DNA of 47,872 bases from Entamoeba histolytica HM-1:IMSS (Eukaryota; Evosea; Mastigamoebida; Endamoebidae): contig NW_001914980.1 in NCBI RefSeq assembly GCF_000208925.1, positions 1 to 47,872 on the forward strand. The letters are read 5' to 3'. This document shows positions 38,657-47,872 of the stretch, in pieces. The number at the start of each line of letters is the position of its first letter. The first letter of the stretch is position 1. Under the pieces are notes generated by a model. The model was not told the DNA's origin and ran no database searches. It saw nothing but the letters and a program-made list of their open reading frames with translations. The position numbers were made by a program, and so were the translations under genes.

Positions 38657-39586
38657 TCAATTTATCAGTTGAAGTTGTATTTTTTCCATAAACTCATCAA
38701 ATGCCCTCTCTAATTCTAGTTGGTGTTCACTCATTTTTTGTTTCTTTAATGGACAATCACAAGTAGCATGTGAACTATCACCACAAAATCCACATTTGAC
38801 TCCACTTTCGTATTGTTCAACTTCATAAACTCTGTCTTCTCTGAATGTTCCATTCCAAAGAGCAAGTTCTCTTAATTGATTATGTTTAAGTACATTAATT
38901 TCTTCTGAAGGTGCACTAATAATTTTAGTAATTTCTTCACAAGCAAGGTCTAAAGCTTCTTGAGTATCTGCAGTAATAAATACATGAGAGTCTTCATTGT
39001 CTTTGTCTCCATATCCTGACAATTTCCCTAATTTTTTTGGATCTTTACCTCTAATAGAAATTTTAGCTCCACTATCTTTTTCAAGTCTTTTCTGATTATC
39101 CCCTCGTGGTCCAATTATCAAACCAATAAAATTAGTGTCAGGCCTATCTTTAGGGAAATATATCTTTTTTGTTCGTTTTCCACTTGGTTTAGCAAGTTCA
39201 GCTGGAATTCTAAATGATGGATATATTTCAATTGCTCTATCAACAACATAAAGACGTTCATTTTTTAATTTTTCTTCCCTTCTCATTTCTCTTGTTATCT
39301 CTTGTTGATTTTCATTATATTGTTTTGGAGGTGATGGTGTTCTATCTCGTTCAGTATTTAGTCCAAGTCGGTGTGTTCCAAGGGCATATTGTAACTCTTC
39401 ATATCTAATCCTTATTGCCAATGTATCCCAATACTTTTCATCTAATGAAGGAGGAATATGAACAGGAATGTTTGGCAATACATCTCTTATTTTTCTGTCC
39501 CATCTAGAAACTCTTTTTTCATGAATAGGAAGTCCTCCAGGATGAGTAAATCGTTCTTTATAATCAACTTCTTTTACTTCTTCCAT
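38657..39586 (-). CDS. SF1: Splicing factor 1 / branchpoint-binding protein
   Basis: A 309-residue protein that recognises the intron branch site. In order: an N-terminal U2AF ligand motif KRVSRWDR (24-31), a conserved RTPSPPKQYN phospho-motif (82-91) with the helical hairpin ITREMRREEKLKNER, a KH-QUA2 domain (about 136-250) with the GxxG loop IGPRGDN (158-164), and one zinc knuckle C265-x2-C268-x4-H273-x4-C278. The second knuckle and the Pro-rich tail of animal SF1 are absent. Entamoeba genes here contain short introns, so a working branchpoint binder is expected. Single exon, convergent or tandem with neighbouring genes at about 100-base spacing. Confidence 0.93.
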   Translation of the reverse strand: MEEVKEVDYKERFTHPGGLPIHEKRVSRWDRKIRDVLPNIPVHIPPSLDEKYWDTLAIRIRYEELQYALGTHRLGLNTERDRTPSPPKQYNENQQEITREMRREEKLKNERLYVVDRAIEIYPSFRIPAELAKPSGKRTKKIYFPKDRPDTNFIGLIIGPRGDNQKRLEKDSGAKISIRGKDPKKLGKLSGYGDKDNEDSHVFITADTQEALDLACEEITKIISAPSEEINVLKHNQLRELALWNGTFREDRVYEVEQYESGVKCGFCGDSSHATCDCPLKKQKMSEHQLELERAFDEFMEKIQLQLIN

Positions 39587-39688
39587 TTTCTTGTTTTTTA
39601 ATTTTTTTAGTTTTATGTAACAAAAAAAAAATATTGAAAAGAAATTAAATTATTCAACAAGTATAATTTATATCTTATACCTCTCCAA

Positions 39689-42484
39689 TTAATTAGAGAT
39701 TCTTGAAAAATATCTTCTTCTTGAGTAATACGTTTTTTCCTCACGTTTCTCGGATATTTTTAGATTTTCTTGAAAAGAAAACATTTTTAGTGGTTGTGTT
39801 TTATGAAAGATTGTTTGTTGAGTGGTTTTGGTTCTTGTTGCTTCAGAACTTGGTTTCTTTAAAATACATCTACTCGTTGATTTGAATGTGTTGGCATTCG
39901 TTTTAAGGTCATCAACCTCATATTGAACTTGGAATGGAGATTTTTCTAATGGACGATTAAATTCTTCTTGGTTTTCAACGTTGTATTGAACAAAGTCATG
40001 TTCTTTCAATTCAAATAAAGCATCTCTCAAATAAAATTGATGAATTAGCATATTCCAAACTTTAGATGTTATTAACGTTTGGATATTACCAATAATAATT
40101 AATCCACTTTTAGCTCTTTTTAATGCAACATTTAGTCTTTTATAATCATTCACAAATCCAACACCAAGAGTTTGGTTTGACCTAACACAAGAAAAGATAA
40201 TATATTCTTTTTCATTTCCTTGAAATCCATCAATATTAGCAACTTTAATCTTTGTAGAAACATATTGAGAAATAAGTTCTTGTTGAGCTTGATATGGTGA
40301 AATAATTCCTATTTCATTTTCTTCAATATCGTTATTCAACAATTTCTCAACAACCTCTTGTATTATTTGAACTTCTCCTGCATTATTATAACTTGTTCCA
40401 CTACTTCCATAATGCTCTGTTCCATCACAGTTAATAAACATTATAGGATTTGTGTAATCTGGGAAGAAGTTAATAATCCTATCATCAAATCTATCTTTAC
40501 TACTCACTCCATTCTCTAATTTAGAAGAATAAAACATTTTATTTGAGAATTCTGAAATTGCTGGATGCATTCTGTATTGTGTTTTTAACATTGTTCTTTT
40601 GATTTGTGTATTTGCCATAAATCGTTCAAACATTGATTTTTGGAATCCTGCTTCTCTAGCTTCAGTTGAAAGACATGTTGGTTGTAATTGTTGAATATCT
40701 CCAATTAACACAGTTTTTCTAACATTAATAATTCCAGCCAATGTCTCTGGTTCAAGAGACTGAGCAGCTTCATCAACAATAGATGCAAAAAATTTTTGTT
40801 TTAGTAATGTTGGACGAGTACAAAGACTGAGTGTAGAACAAACACATTCTATTCCAGATAATATGTCATCAAAATATGTTGAGATGAATTTATTAATATA
40901 GTCATTTTCTTCTAATGTTATTCTTTGAGAAACTCTATCAATAATTTTTTGTATTTCTGAATTAGTTTGTTTGACAAAATTTTCAAATGTTCCATATACC
41001 ATCTGATATATTGGTGTTGATAGATATGTTTCATAACATTTTTGAACTTCTCTATTTTCATCTTCTGTTGGATATTGTCCATACTTTTTCTTTAGTAATT
41101 TTCTTATATTGACTGTTATTGATTCTTCTAATTCATCATCAAATTCAACACCACCATCAAAACCATTATCTGTTTTTTTATTTTGTTTTTTTTTTACTGT
41201 TATTTCTTTAATTCCTCTTCTCTCTGTAAATTCTATTGCTTTTTTTAATAATGAATTTTCTCTTATTTTATCACTACAATTTTCAAACTGTTCATCTGCA
41301 ACTACTCTAACTGTTGGAACACCTTTTTCAATAAGTTTTGAGCAAATCACATCAACAGCATTATTGCTTGATGCACAAACTAATAATTTTTTTTCACCTC
41401 GATTTATATTATAAAATCTACGTTTGTTATAAATCAAGTATTGTGCAATTGATACAGCAACTGTAGTTTTACCAGTTCCAGGTGGTCCTATTACAAGTGA
41501 AATATCTTCGTTTAACGCATTATAAATTGCTTTCCTTTGATAATCGTTCAAATTAGATAAATTAGGAATATTGTATTTCTCTGCTGACATTTCTTCATAA
41601 GTTATTATTTCTTTTGTTTTTGTTGATTGTTTTTTGTGACAACACAATATTTTTGAATAATATTCATCAATTTCTCGTGATTGTAATACATCTAATGTTC
41701 TAATGAATGGATTTCCTTTATCATTAGTAAGAAAATATATCCTAAATAACGATGTTTTCTTCACTATTTCTTCATTGTATTTCCATTTTTCCTCATTTGT
41801 TGGATATTTCATGGTAATTTTACCTGTCTTATAATCTGTAGATTCTATTCCAAAAAGAAAATCTTGTAATCTAACAACAACTGTTTTACCTCTACTTGAT
41901 GTAATATTTCCTCCAAACACACATTTTGATGACTTGAAAATTAGAGATGGAAATAACTTAGTTTCTGTTGAATTTGTATCATTAACCATTCCTTTTAATC
42001 CACCACAACTAATAATCACTTCATCTTCTAACTGAAGACCTCCAATAGCTTTAGGAAGGTTAATTTCAACAGTTGTAAATCCAGGGTGTTTAATAAATTT
42101 AATACGTTGTTTTTCTTGTCTTAATTCAACTTCAACTACACTACGTTCTTCTTTCTTTTCCATTCTAGAGAGATATAAGTAAGTCTGAACATAATCATCA
42201 AGTGTTGGATATTCATTTTTAACTCTTTTTTCTGTTTTTTCTTTTGGGAATTGAGCCTCGATCTTGTCAACTAAGTCTTGTTTAACACAAGAAACAGATT
42301 GACCAACATCATAGTTATCTATTATAACAGCACCTTCATTAACAATATTCTTACTATATGATTGTTTGTTTATTTTACTCTGACTTTTTAAACAATGAGA
42401 ACATAAGAAATCTTTTGAATTGTATTTATAATGAAGATTGTATATATTTGTTTTTCTACGATATTCACAATGTTTTTCTTCCAT
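39689..42484 (-). CDS. UPF1/SEN1-like superfamily 1 RNA helicase
   Basis: A 931-residue helicase. Walker A VIGPPGTGKTT at 331-341, DEAAQ (motif II), GDIQQLQP (III), QYRMHPAISEFSNKMFY (IV), IDGFQGNEKEYIIFSCVRSN (V) and GVGFVNDYKRLNVALKRAK (VI) are all intact, so ATP-driven translocation is likely. The last motif and IIIGN resemble UPF1 most. The UPF1 CH (Cys/His) domain is not seen; the N-terminus has only C28/C31. An insertion of about 150 residues lies between motifs Ia and II and contains Lys and Asp/Glu runs. It may be a UPF1-family member for nonsense decay or RNA turnover, or a SEN1/IGHMBP2-type helicase. Single exon. Confidence 0.85.
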   Translation of the reverse strand: MEEKHCEYRRKTNIYNLHYKYNSKDFLCSHCLKSQSKINKQSYSKNIVNEGAVIIDNYDVGQSVSCVKQDLVDKIEAQFPKEKTEKRVKNEYPTLDDYVQTYLYLSRMEKKEERSVVEVELRQEKQRIKFIKHPGFTTVEINLPKAIGGLQLEDEVIISCGGLKGMVNDTNSTETKLFPSLIFKSSKCVFGGNITSSRGKTVVVRLQDFLFGIESTDYKTGKITMKYPTNEEKWKYNEEIVKKTSLFRIYFLTNDKGNPFIRTLDVLQSREIDEYYSKILCCHKKQSTKTKEIITYEEMSAEKYNIPNLSNLNDYQRKAIYNALNEDISLVIGPPGTGKTTVAVSIAQYLIYNKRRFYNINRGEKKLLVCASSNNAVDVICSKLIEKGVPTVRVVADEQFENCSDKIRENSLLKKAIEFTERRGIKEITVKKKQNKKTDNGFDGGVEFDDELEESITVNIRKLLKKKYGQYPTEDENREVQKCYETYLSTPIYQMVYGTFENFVKQTNSEIQKIIDRVSQRITLEENDYINKFISTYFDDILSGIECVCSTLSLCTRPTLLKQKFFASIVDEAAQSLEPETLAGIINVRKTVLIGDIQQLQPTCLSTEAREAGFQKSMFERFMANTQIKRTMLKTQYRMHPAISEFSNKMFYSSKLENGVSSKDRFDDRIINFFPDYTNPIMFINCDGTEHYGSSGTSYNNAGEVQIIQEVVEKLLNNDIEENEIGIISPYQAQQELISQYVSTKIKVANIDGFQGNEKEYIIFSCVRSNQTLGVGFVNDYKRLNVALKRAKSGLIIIGNIQTLITSKVWNMLIHQFYLRDALFELKEHDFVQYNVENQEEFNRPLEKSPFQVQYEVDDLKTNANTFKSTSRCILKKPSSEATRTKTTQQTIFHKTQPLKMFSFQENLKISEKREEKTYYSRRRYFSRISN

Positions 42485-43229
42485 TGATATGTTTTAATGT
42501 ATTAAGATTGTGTTTATATATCAGATAATTTTTTGCATCATTCTATTAAAATAACTGTATTATTTACATCATACCTATTTTTATTTAAGAAAAGTATTTT
42601 ATTAATATTTGGAATATTGTATATAGTTTCTATTATCCTGTCACAATTAATAAGAATAATATTGGTATAATTTTTAAATTCAGAGTTACTATTTAAGAAT
42701 AGAAATGAAAAATTTTGAATTTCTTATGTTATTTTTTACATTATTATTTAGTTTATTAAATATCGCAAATAATGTCTCACCAAAATCTATTTGTTAACTT
42801 TGTGAAACAAAGAAACAATAACTTATTCTTTTTTAAGAACAACAGAGTAAAAAGTATTTCTTATAATTATTTTTATAATTAATTTCAAATTAAAAAATTT
42901 TATATTAATAAGAGAATTAAATCACAACATTTCCAAATAAAAACAATTATTTATAAAATGTTTATTAGACTTAATAATTTGATTTTATAATTATTTCAAA
43001 TTTACTCCATTTATCAAGTACATTCAAATTCTAAGACACATTTATTTTTAATATATTCATAATATATTATACATATCTTAACACTTTCTCTAATACTATA
43101 ATATTTTAAATTAGTAATGGTTGTTTGTTTCATATTTGTATTATGTTTTTATTGTTTAATTTGATTATATTTCAATACATTTATTATGCAAATGTGTTAA
43201 TTTTATTCTGCCACCATTATTTTACTTAT
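42485..43229. other. AT-rich intergenic region with no gene seen
   Basis: A 745-base spacer between the helicase start and the truncated LINE. It is almost entirely A/T with short TTATT-type runs. No protein-like frame and no fold is evident. The missing 3' LINE nuclease part is not here. Confidence 0.4.
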
Positions 43230-45000
43230 ATATCATGTTTATTCTATTTCTTTGTATCAATTCATTAATTACCAATTCAAATACTTCCTTTACATTGTGA
43301 TTTCTTTCATTTAATTCTATTATCTCAATTAATTCATTAAAATTAATCTTCTTATAAAATGTGTTCTTCATTCTTTTGATTATTCAATTTGGATTTTCTT
43401 TTATTGTTTCTATCTTTTCTCATATTTCTGTGCTTGATCTCCACTTATATTTTAAATATATTCTTAATAATTCTTTACCACATTCATCTCTTGCTGACAT
43501 TATTCCTATTCCCAATTCATTCATTTTAACATATAATCTACTTTTTGGGATATTTCTACTGTATAATTGGAGGTGAATTAATGATTTTCTTATTTGTTTA
43601 TCTATCTTCTCCAATTCTCCTAGTTTATATTTGACAATACTAAATCCATATCTTAATTTTGAGATTATATCACTATTAATCTTTCTTATTGTATTGAGGC
43701 TGCTGTATTTCATAGTGTTTAATGATGATAAAATAGAAGATACATCATTTAATATTCTTGTACAATATTTATTAATATTTACTTTATCTCCTATTTCAAT
43801 ACCAAGATATTTATAAGGGTTATCATTAGTTACTCTTGGTAGCTCAGCTAATTCTCCATTTATTTGACTATTAATATTAGTCATTATCCCACTCTTTTCT
43901 ACTTTAATTTTTAATCATATTGCATTAAATATTTCTTTAGTTAATTTGTGTGCTTTTTCCATTTCTTCGAGGCTATTAGTTATTATTTTTAAATCATCAA
44001 TATATAATATATGGTTTAACTAGACTTATTTTTCTTCTCCATTCATTTTAATATTCAATTTGTTTATTTGTTTATCTAATTGTTTAGATAATATATCAAT
44101 AGATAATACAAATAAAAGTGGAGATAGGCTGTCACCTTGTATTATTCCTCTTTCTACATTAATCATACCCACACTTTCTTGATTATAATACAAATTAAGA
44201 TATGTATTATTTAATATATAATATATTATTAATTACTACTAGTTGGATATTAAAATATATTAAGCATTGTTTAATCCATTGATGATTAATACTATCATAT
44301 GCTTTGGAGACGTCATAATATGTTTCTACCAACTTCCATTTATTCTTTAATAATAATTGTTGGATTATAGTATTGTATAATAATCCTTCTTTTGATGCAT
44401 ATGTGTATTTCTTACATCAAATTTGATTTAATGAAAGTTGTTTTTCAATTGGATTTAGCATCAATTGGCTTTCTATTTTCATCTTTAATATTGATGTATA
44501 TATTTTTAACAGACAATTTAAACAAGTTATTTGTCTGTATTTTTGATTAACTAATTTATCTCCTTTCTTATATATTAATATTGTCCTTCCTTGAATAAAA
44601 TGAAGAGGTATTTCATTATGATTGTTTAACCATTCATTAAATAATTTTATTAAATACTTCTTTGGTTGTTCTAATTATTTAATCCAAAATCATTGTATTT
44701 TGTCAACTCCCGGTGCCTTCCAGTTAGCAATGAATTTAATATCACAGTCTAGTTCATTTGGAGTGATTATTGATATTCTATTATTAATTCTATTTTCATT
44801 TAATATTTCGTATAAATTAATATTCAGGAAATCTATATTAGTTTTAGTTTCATAGATTCATTTCAAGAAATTAATAGATGAGATATTATCTAAATATTCA
44901 TCTTCTTTAGATTTATTTAAATGTTGCCTTTTTCCATATTTCATCATTTTATAATTCCATCTTATTCTTTTCCAATTATTCTTTCTTGCTTCTATTTCTA
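43230..45000 (-). pseudogene. LINE reverse transcriptase remnant, minus strand
   Basis: Reading downward: ANWKAPGVDKIQ, then GRTILIYKKGDKLVNQKYR, GIIQGDSLSPLLFVLSID, YIDDLKIITNS, and the intact-looking block 43884-43420 (NPYKYLGIEIGDKVNINKYC ... KLRYGFSIVKYKLGELEKI), which is the thumb or connection region. Stops replace codons at several points, for example TGA and TAA just after the VDKIQ segment near 44690. Catalytic Asp residues of YIDD survive. The last visible codons end near 43230. Confidence 0.8.
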
Positions 45001-45088
45001 TTCTTTTCATCTTTCGAAGGTATTTATAATAGTTTATTTGTTCAATTGTTTTTATTTTAATATGATATATATCATATTTCTTAATATG

Positions 45089-46999
45089 TCATATTCTTTT
45101 TAATTTCATATATTGTTTATTATTGAGTAAATCTCTCAATCTACATATTTTTGATTGTAATATTCTTTCTATACTTTTCTTTCCACTTCTTTCTTGTTTA
45201 TTTTTATTAATGATGTTAATAGTGGAAGCTACAGATTTAATATAATGATAATAATCATCTAATGTATTTATTATTATTTCATTTTTATTAATAATATTAA
45301 TTATTTGATGTACTTTCTTCTTATTGTAATAATAATTAATAAATTGTACATCTTCTTGTTGTTTCTTTTCTTCTTCTTTAAATATTTTCATTACCTCCTC
45401 TTCTTCTATTTCTTCTTTCTCTTGTTCATTTTAGTTATTATTTCTTTTAATTCATTATCTTTCCATTGATGTTTTATTATTTCTTCCTCCATTATTCTAT
45501 TGATTTCTCTTTTAATTTCATTCTTTATTTTAAATGTCTTCTTTATTACTTCTTTATATTCATTAATATCATTTGCTTTAATTCCAAATTCATGTATTAA
45601 TCTTTCTATTATTTCTTCTTTAAGTTGACTTCTTAATTTTCTTTCAAATAATTTCAAAACAAAACATTTATAAAGTGTTAAAATTTCTTCTTCTCTATCT
45701 GTTTATTTCCCCCGTTTTTTTTTTTTTGATTATCTAATTCTGATGTGGTGATCTTCTTATGCTGAATATCAATTTCTTCAATGGATTTCTGCGTTAACTT
45801 TCTTTTTTTTGGAAGATCATCTTCACTTGATGATATTTCATCAGCTACTACCACATTAGGGGTGAGGTCATTTACTATTTGTGTTTCAGATGAGTCTGTT
45901 ATATTGTAAGTTACCTCATCTTTCTTTTTTTCTTCTTGTGTATTTTTATTTTCTAATTTAGATAGTTTATCTTTCAGGAAGAGCAATTGTTGTGTTAAGT
46001 TATTTACTTCAGACCTTTTCCTTTCAGATTCAGCATGGAATTTGAATATTTTTTTATCGCACTCGTGGTTTTTTGTGCTTATCTCCTTCTCATGCTTCTT
46101 CTTTAATGCCATAATATCTTTTGTTAGTTTTTTAATGGTTTATTCTGTTATTTGTATTTCCTTTTTCATTTCTTCTTTCTCTTTCATATCTTCCTCCACT
46201 TTTTCCTTATTTCTTTTATTCTTTTTTCCTTTTTACTGTTTTCTTCTTCCTTTTCTACCAGCCTCTTCTTCTCTCCTTTAGTAAACCTCTTCTCCTCAGC
46301 AAGCCTAGCTTCTACTCTCGTAGAATCTTTATCATCGTCGTCTTCACTTTCAATACTCATTACATAGTTATTGTATATTCTATTGTCTTTAATCTCAATT
46401 GGGTTGTATTGATTATTGACTTCTTCCATTGTCATACTAATAGTTTCTTCTTCCATTCTGATTGTTTTTGTTTTTTCTCGTGCAAGAAAATACCATCTTC
46501 TCCATATTGTTGATGATGTATATTCTTTAATCTTGGTATTTTTAATTTCTTCTACTTCTTGTGGTGTAAGTATTTTAATTTCTTCTTCAAAGAGTCTTTT
46601 CCAATATTCTTGGTTTTGTATTTCAATCATTTCTTTTCTTTGATTTTTGTTTTGTTTCTTATTTTGATATTGTTTATACCTTCTTTGTGTGTTATTATGG
46701 GATTTATTTTTCTTATATTGATATTGTTTATTTCTATTGAAGTTATTATTAAAGTGTTTATGACGATGATTATGAATGAAGTGATGAGTGAAACGATTTC
46801 TATCATCAATTTTGTTGTGATATTTATGGTAATAATTGTTATTGTAATGGTTAGTGTGATTATTCATGCATCTCTGTCCATACAGATAATACCTATTTTC
46901 ACTCATTCCTCTATCATTTATATTTCTTTGTTGATGTGAATTTCTTCTTTTTTGGTTATGTGTTTTTCTATATTTTTTGTGGTGTCTCCTGTAATGCAT
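45089..46999 (-). pseudogene. LINE ORF1 remnant, minus strand
   Basis: From ATG 46999 the frame encodes a very basic start (MHYRRHHKKYRKTHNQKRRN and onward, His/Asn/Arg/Tyr-rich) then an acidic coil to 46184. The chain resumes in shifted frames at 46112-45678 (coil, then an SSSEDDLPKKRKLTQ segment), 45657-45406 and 45391-45089. The last two pieces are helical and may already belong to the N-terminal part of ORF2. The strong plus-strand hydrophobic frames over this area are shadows of Lys/Glu-rich coding on the minus strand. Confidence 0.65.
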
Positions 47000-47076
47000 C
47001 TTTTTTTTGATTGATATAATAGAAGAATAAATAAAATAAATTTTATTCGATTTATAATAATTCAATAGACTATATT

Positions 47077-47825
47077 CTACCTTCCCTTAATGATATACCT
47101 TTGCTGATGGAATTATCCTTGCTTCATTGGTAGGAACAATACCAATAGTGTATCGAGGTAGTCAATTTTGTTTACCATTATGTATTATGTATCCGTATGA
47201 TTATCCACTTTCTCCACCTCTCTTTTTTACTGACCCAACACCAGAAATGGAAGTTGTTCCAGGACATCCATATGCAATGCCAAACATTGTTATTTGTCAT
47301 CCAATTCTTGATAGATGGTCAGAAAATGTAAATACTCTGAGCGTTTTGCAAGTGTTTGTGAAAGACTTTTCTTATATGCCTCCTTTAAGGATGAAAACAT
47401 CTGTTATACCTTCGTATTCATGTTATTTCCCAGAGTGGTCATCTTATTATTCATATCCTCAAAACTATAACCAACCAATTCCTTTAAACCATTCTCATCA
47501 ACTACCATCAATATCATCTATTTATGCAACAGAAAGTAATCCTTCTATTCCACCACCTCAAAGCCAACAATTACCTTCATTTCAAAATACTATGGATACT
47601 CTTTTTACAATTGATGGGTTTGCACCATTCAAAACAAAAGAGAATGAATGTTCTCAATCACCTTCTCATAAGAAATTATTTACAAAGTCAAGTGGACCAA
47701 TGATTACCGATTTAAAAGCATTTGTACTTGGAAAACAACAGCACATGAAAAGAAGTTTACCGACTATATCACAAACGAAAAAATATAAAACTCGAACAAC
47801 ACTTACTCCATTAAACACAAAATAA
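47077..47825 (+). pseudogene. UEV-domain (TSG101/Vps23-like) gene, 5' end lost at a LINE junction
   Basis: The frame at 47094 reads YTFADGIILASLVGTIPIVY, then RGSQFCLPLCIMYPYDYPLS, matching the UEV domain of TSG101 (YVFNDGSS... GTIPVPYRG). About 40 N-terminal residues are missing. In the next frame upstream, LPSLND (47077-47094) looks like the preceding residues, so one base appears lost, with TGA at 47091-47093. The LINE 5' end lies directly upstream. After the UEV (to about residue 100) a Pro/Ser/Gln-rich and basic tail ends at TAA 47823-47825; no coiled coil or steadiness box is seen. A Cys (in IVICHPIL) stands where active E2 enzymes have theirs. Confidence 0.6.
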
Positions 47826-47872
47826 TATAAAAAGTATTGTTTCAATTGTTAATTCGTTATTAGTAATTTAAT

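Larger units (their letters stand above)
43230..47060 (-). mobile_element. Degenerate EhLINE-type element, minus strand, lacking its 3' end
   Basis: On the minus strand a basic His/Asn/Arg ORF1 start at 46999 is followed by coil-rich segments, a reverse transcriptase (NWKAPGVDK near 44730-44700, QGDSLSPLLF near 44145-44100, YIDDL near 44005-43990) and a thumb segment ending near 43230. Stops and frame changes interrupt all parts. The CCHC finger and nuclease seen in the left copy are absent. The two copies differ enough to be different lineages or old. The 5' end abuts the broken UEV gene at about 47065. Confidence 0.85.

Noticed and set aside
46042..46939. Plus-strand hydrophobic open frames that look like membrane proteins
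   Set aside because: They are shadows of Lys/Glu-rich minus-strand LINE ORF1; the composition follows from T-rich DNA.

Overview
The window looks like nuclear DNA of an Entamoeba species, most like the E. histolytica / E. dispar / E. nuttalli group. The sequence is very AT-rich and densely packed with mostly single-exon eukaryotic genes on both strands. The few introns are 47-98 bases long, begin GTTTG and mostly end TAG. The histone H3 gene has the GAAC plus TATTTAAA upstream arrangement known from Entamoeba core promoters. Both ends carry degenerate non-LTR retrotransposons of the EhLINE type (R2/R4-like, with a CCHC plus nuclease C-terminus). I cannot name the species with certainty.

Layout. 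(1) 1-5153: a T-rich tract, then a plus-strand LINE with a broken ORF1 coiled coil, a reverse transcriptase with YIDD and a CCHC/endonuclease region. (2) 5985-13295: a PX-PH-zinc finger-AGC kinase, a uridine kinase, an Atg22/UMF1-like transporter and a PP2C-like protein. (3) 13510-19012: ribosomal protein uL14 (L23), mismatch-repair MSH6, a 3'(2'),5'-bisphosphate nucleotidase and a histone H3 with an altered tail. (4) 19301-29510: a five-exon SAPS-domain phosphatase regulator, a large ARF-GEF-like protein with a degenerate Sec7 domain, an Hsp20 protein, a two-exon ceramide synthase, an unrecognised protein, a leucine-rich protein with a probable premature stop, and a possible TLC-type membrane protein. 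(5) 29743-30840: a decayed membrane-protein gene and a small structured, GC-richer element. (6) 30958-42484: a GLEBS-containing FG nucleoporin (Nup98 N-terminal type), two unrecognised proteins (one coiled coil), a two-exon signal peptidase SPC12 subunit, a catalytically dead PP2A/PP1-fold protein, a two-exon HAD hydrolase, checkpoint clamp RAD1, branchpoint-binding protein SF1 and an UPF1-like helicase. (7) 43230-47060: a minus-strand LINE lacking its 3' nuclease end, abutting the broken 5' part of a UEV (TSG101-like) gene that runs to 47825.

There is no operon logic; neighbours are divergent or convergent with tiny gaps (20-110 bases). Functional themes are vesicle traffic and lipids, phosphatase control, DNA repair, and RNA processing or export. 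The most unusual items are three apparent pseudoenzymes or degenerate folds: a Sec7 domain without its second catalytic motif, a PPP phosphatase without its metal ligands, and a UEV domain with a Cys where E2 enzymes have theirs. The PX-PH-CCHC-AGC kinase architecture is also unusual. The two LINEs point inward and bracket the whole gene block as an inverted pair.
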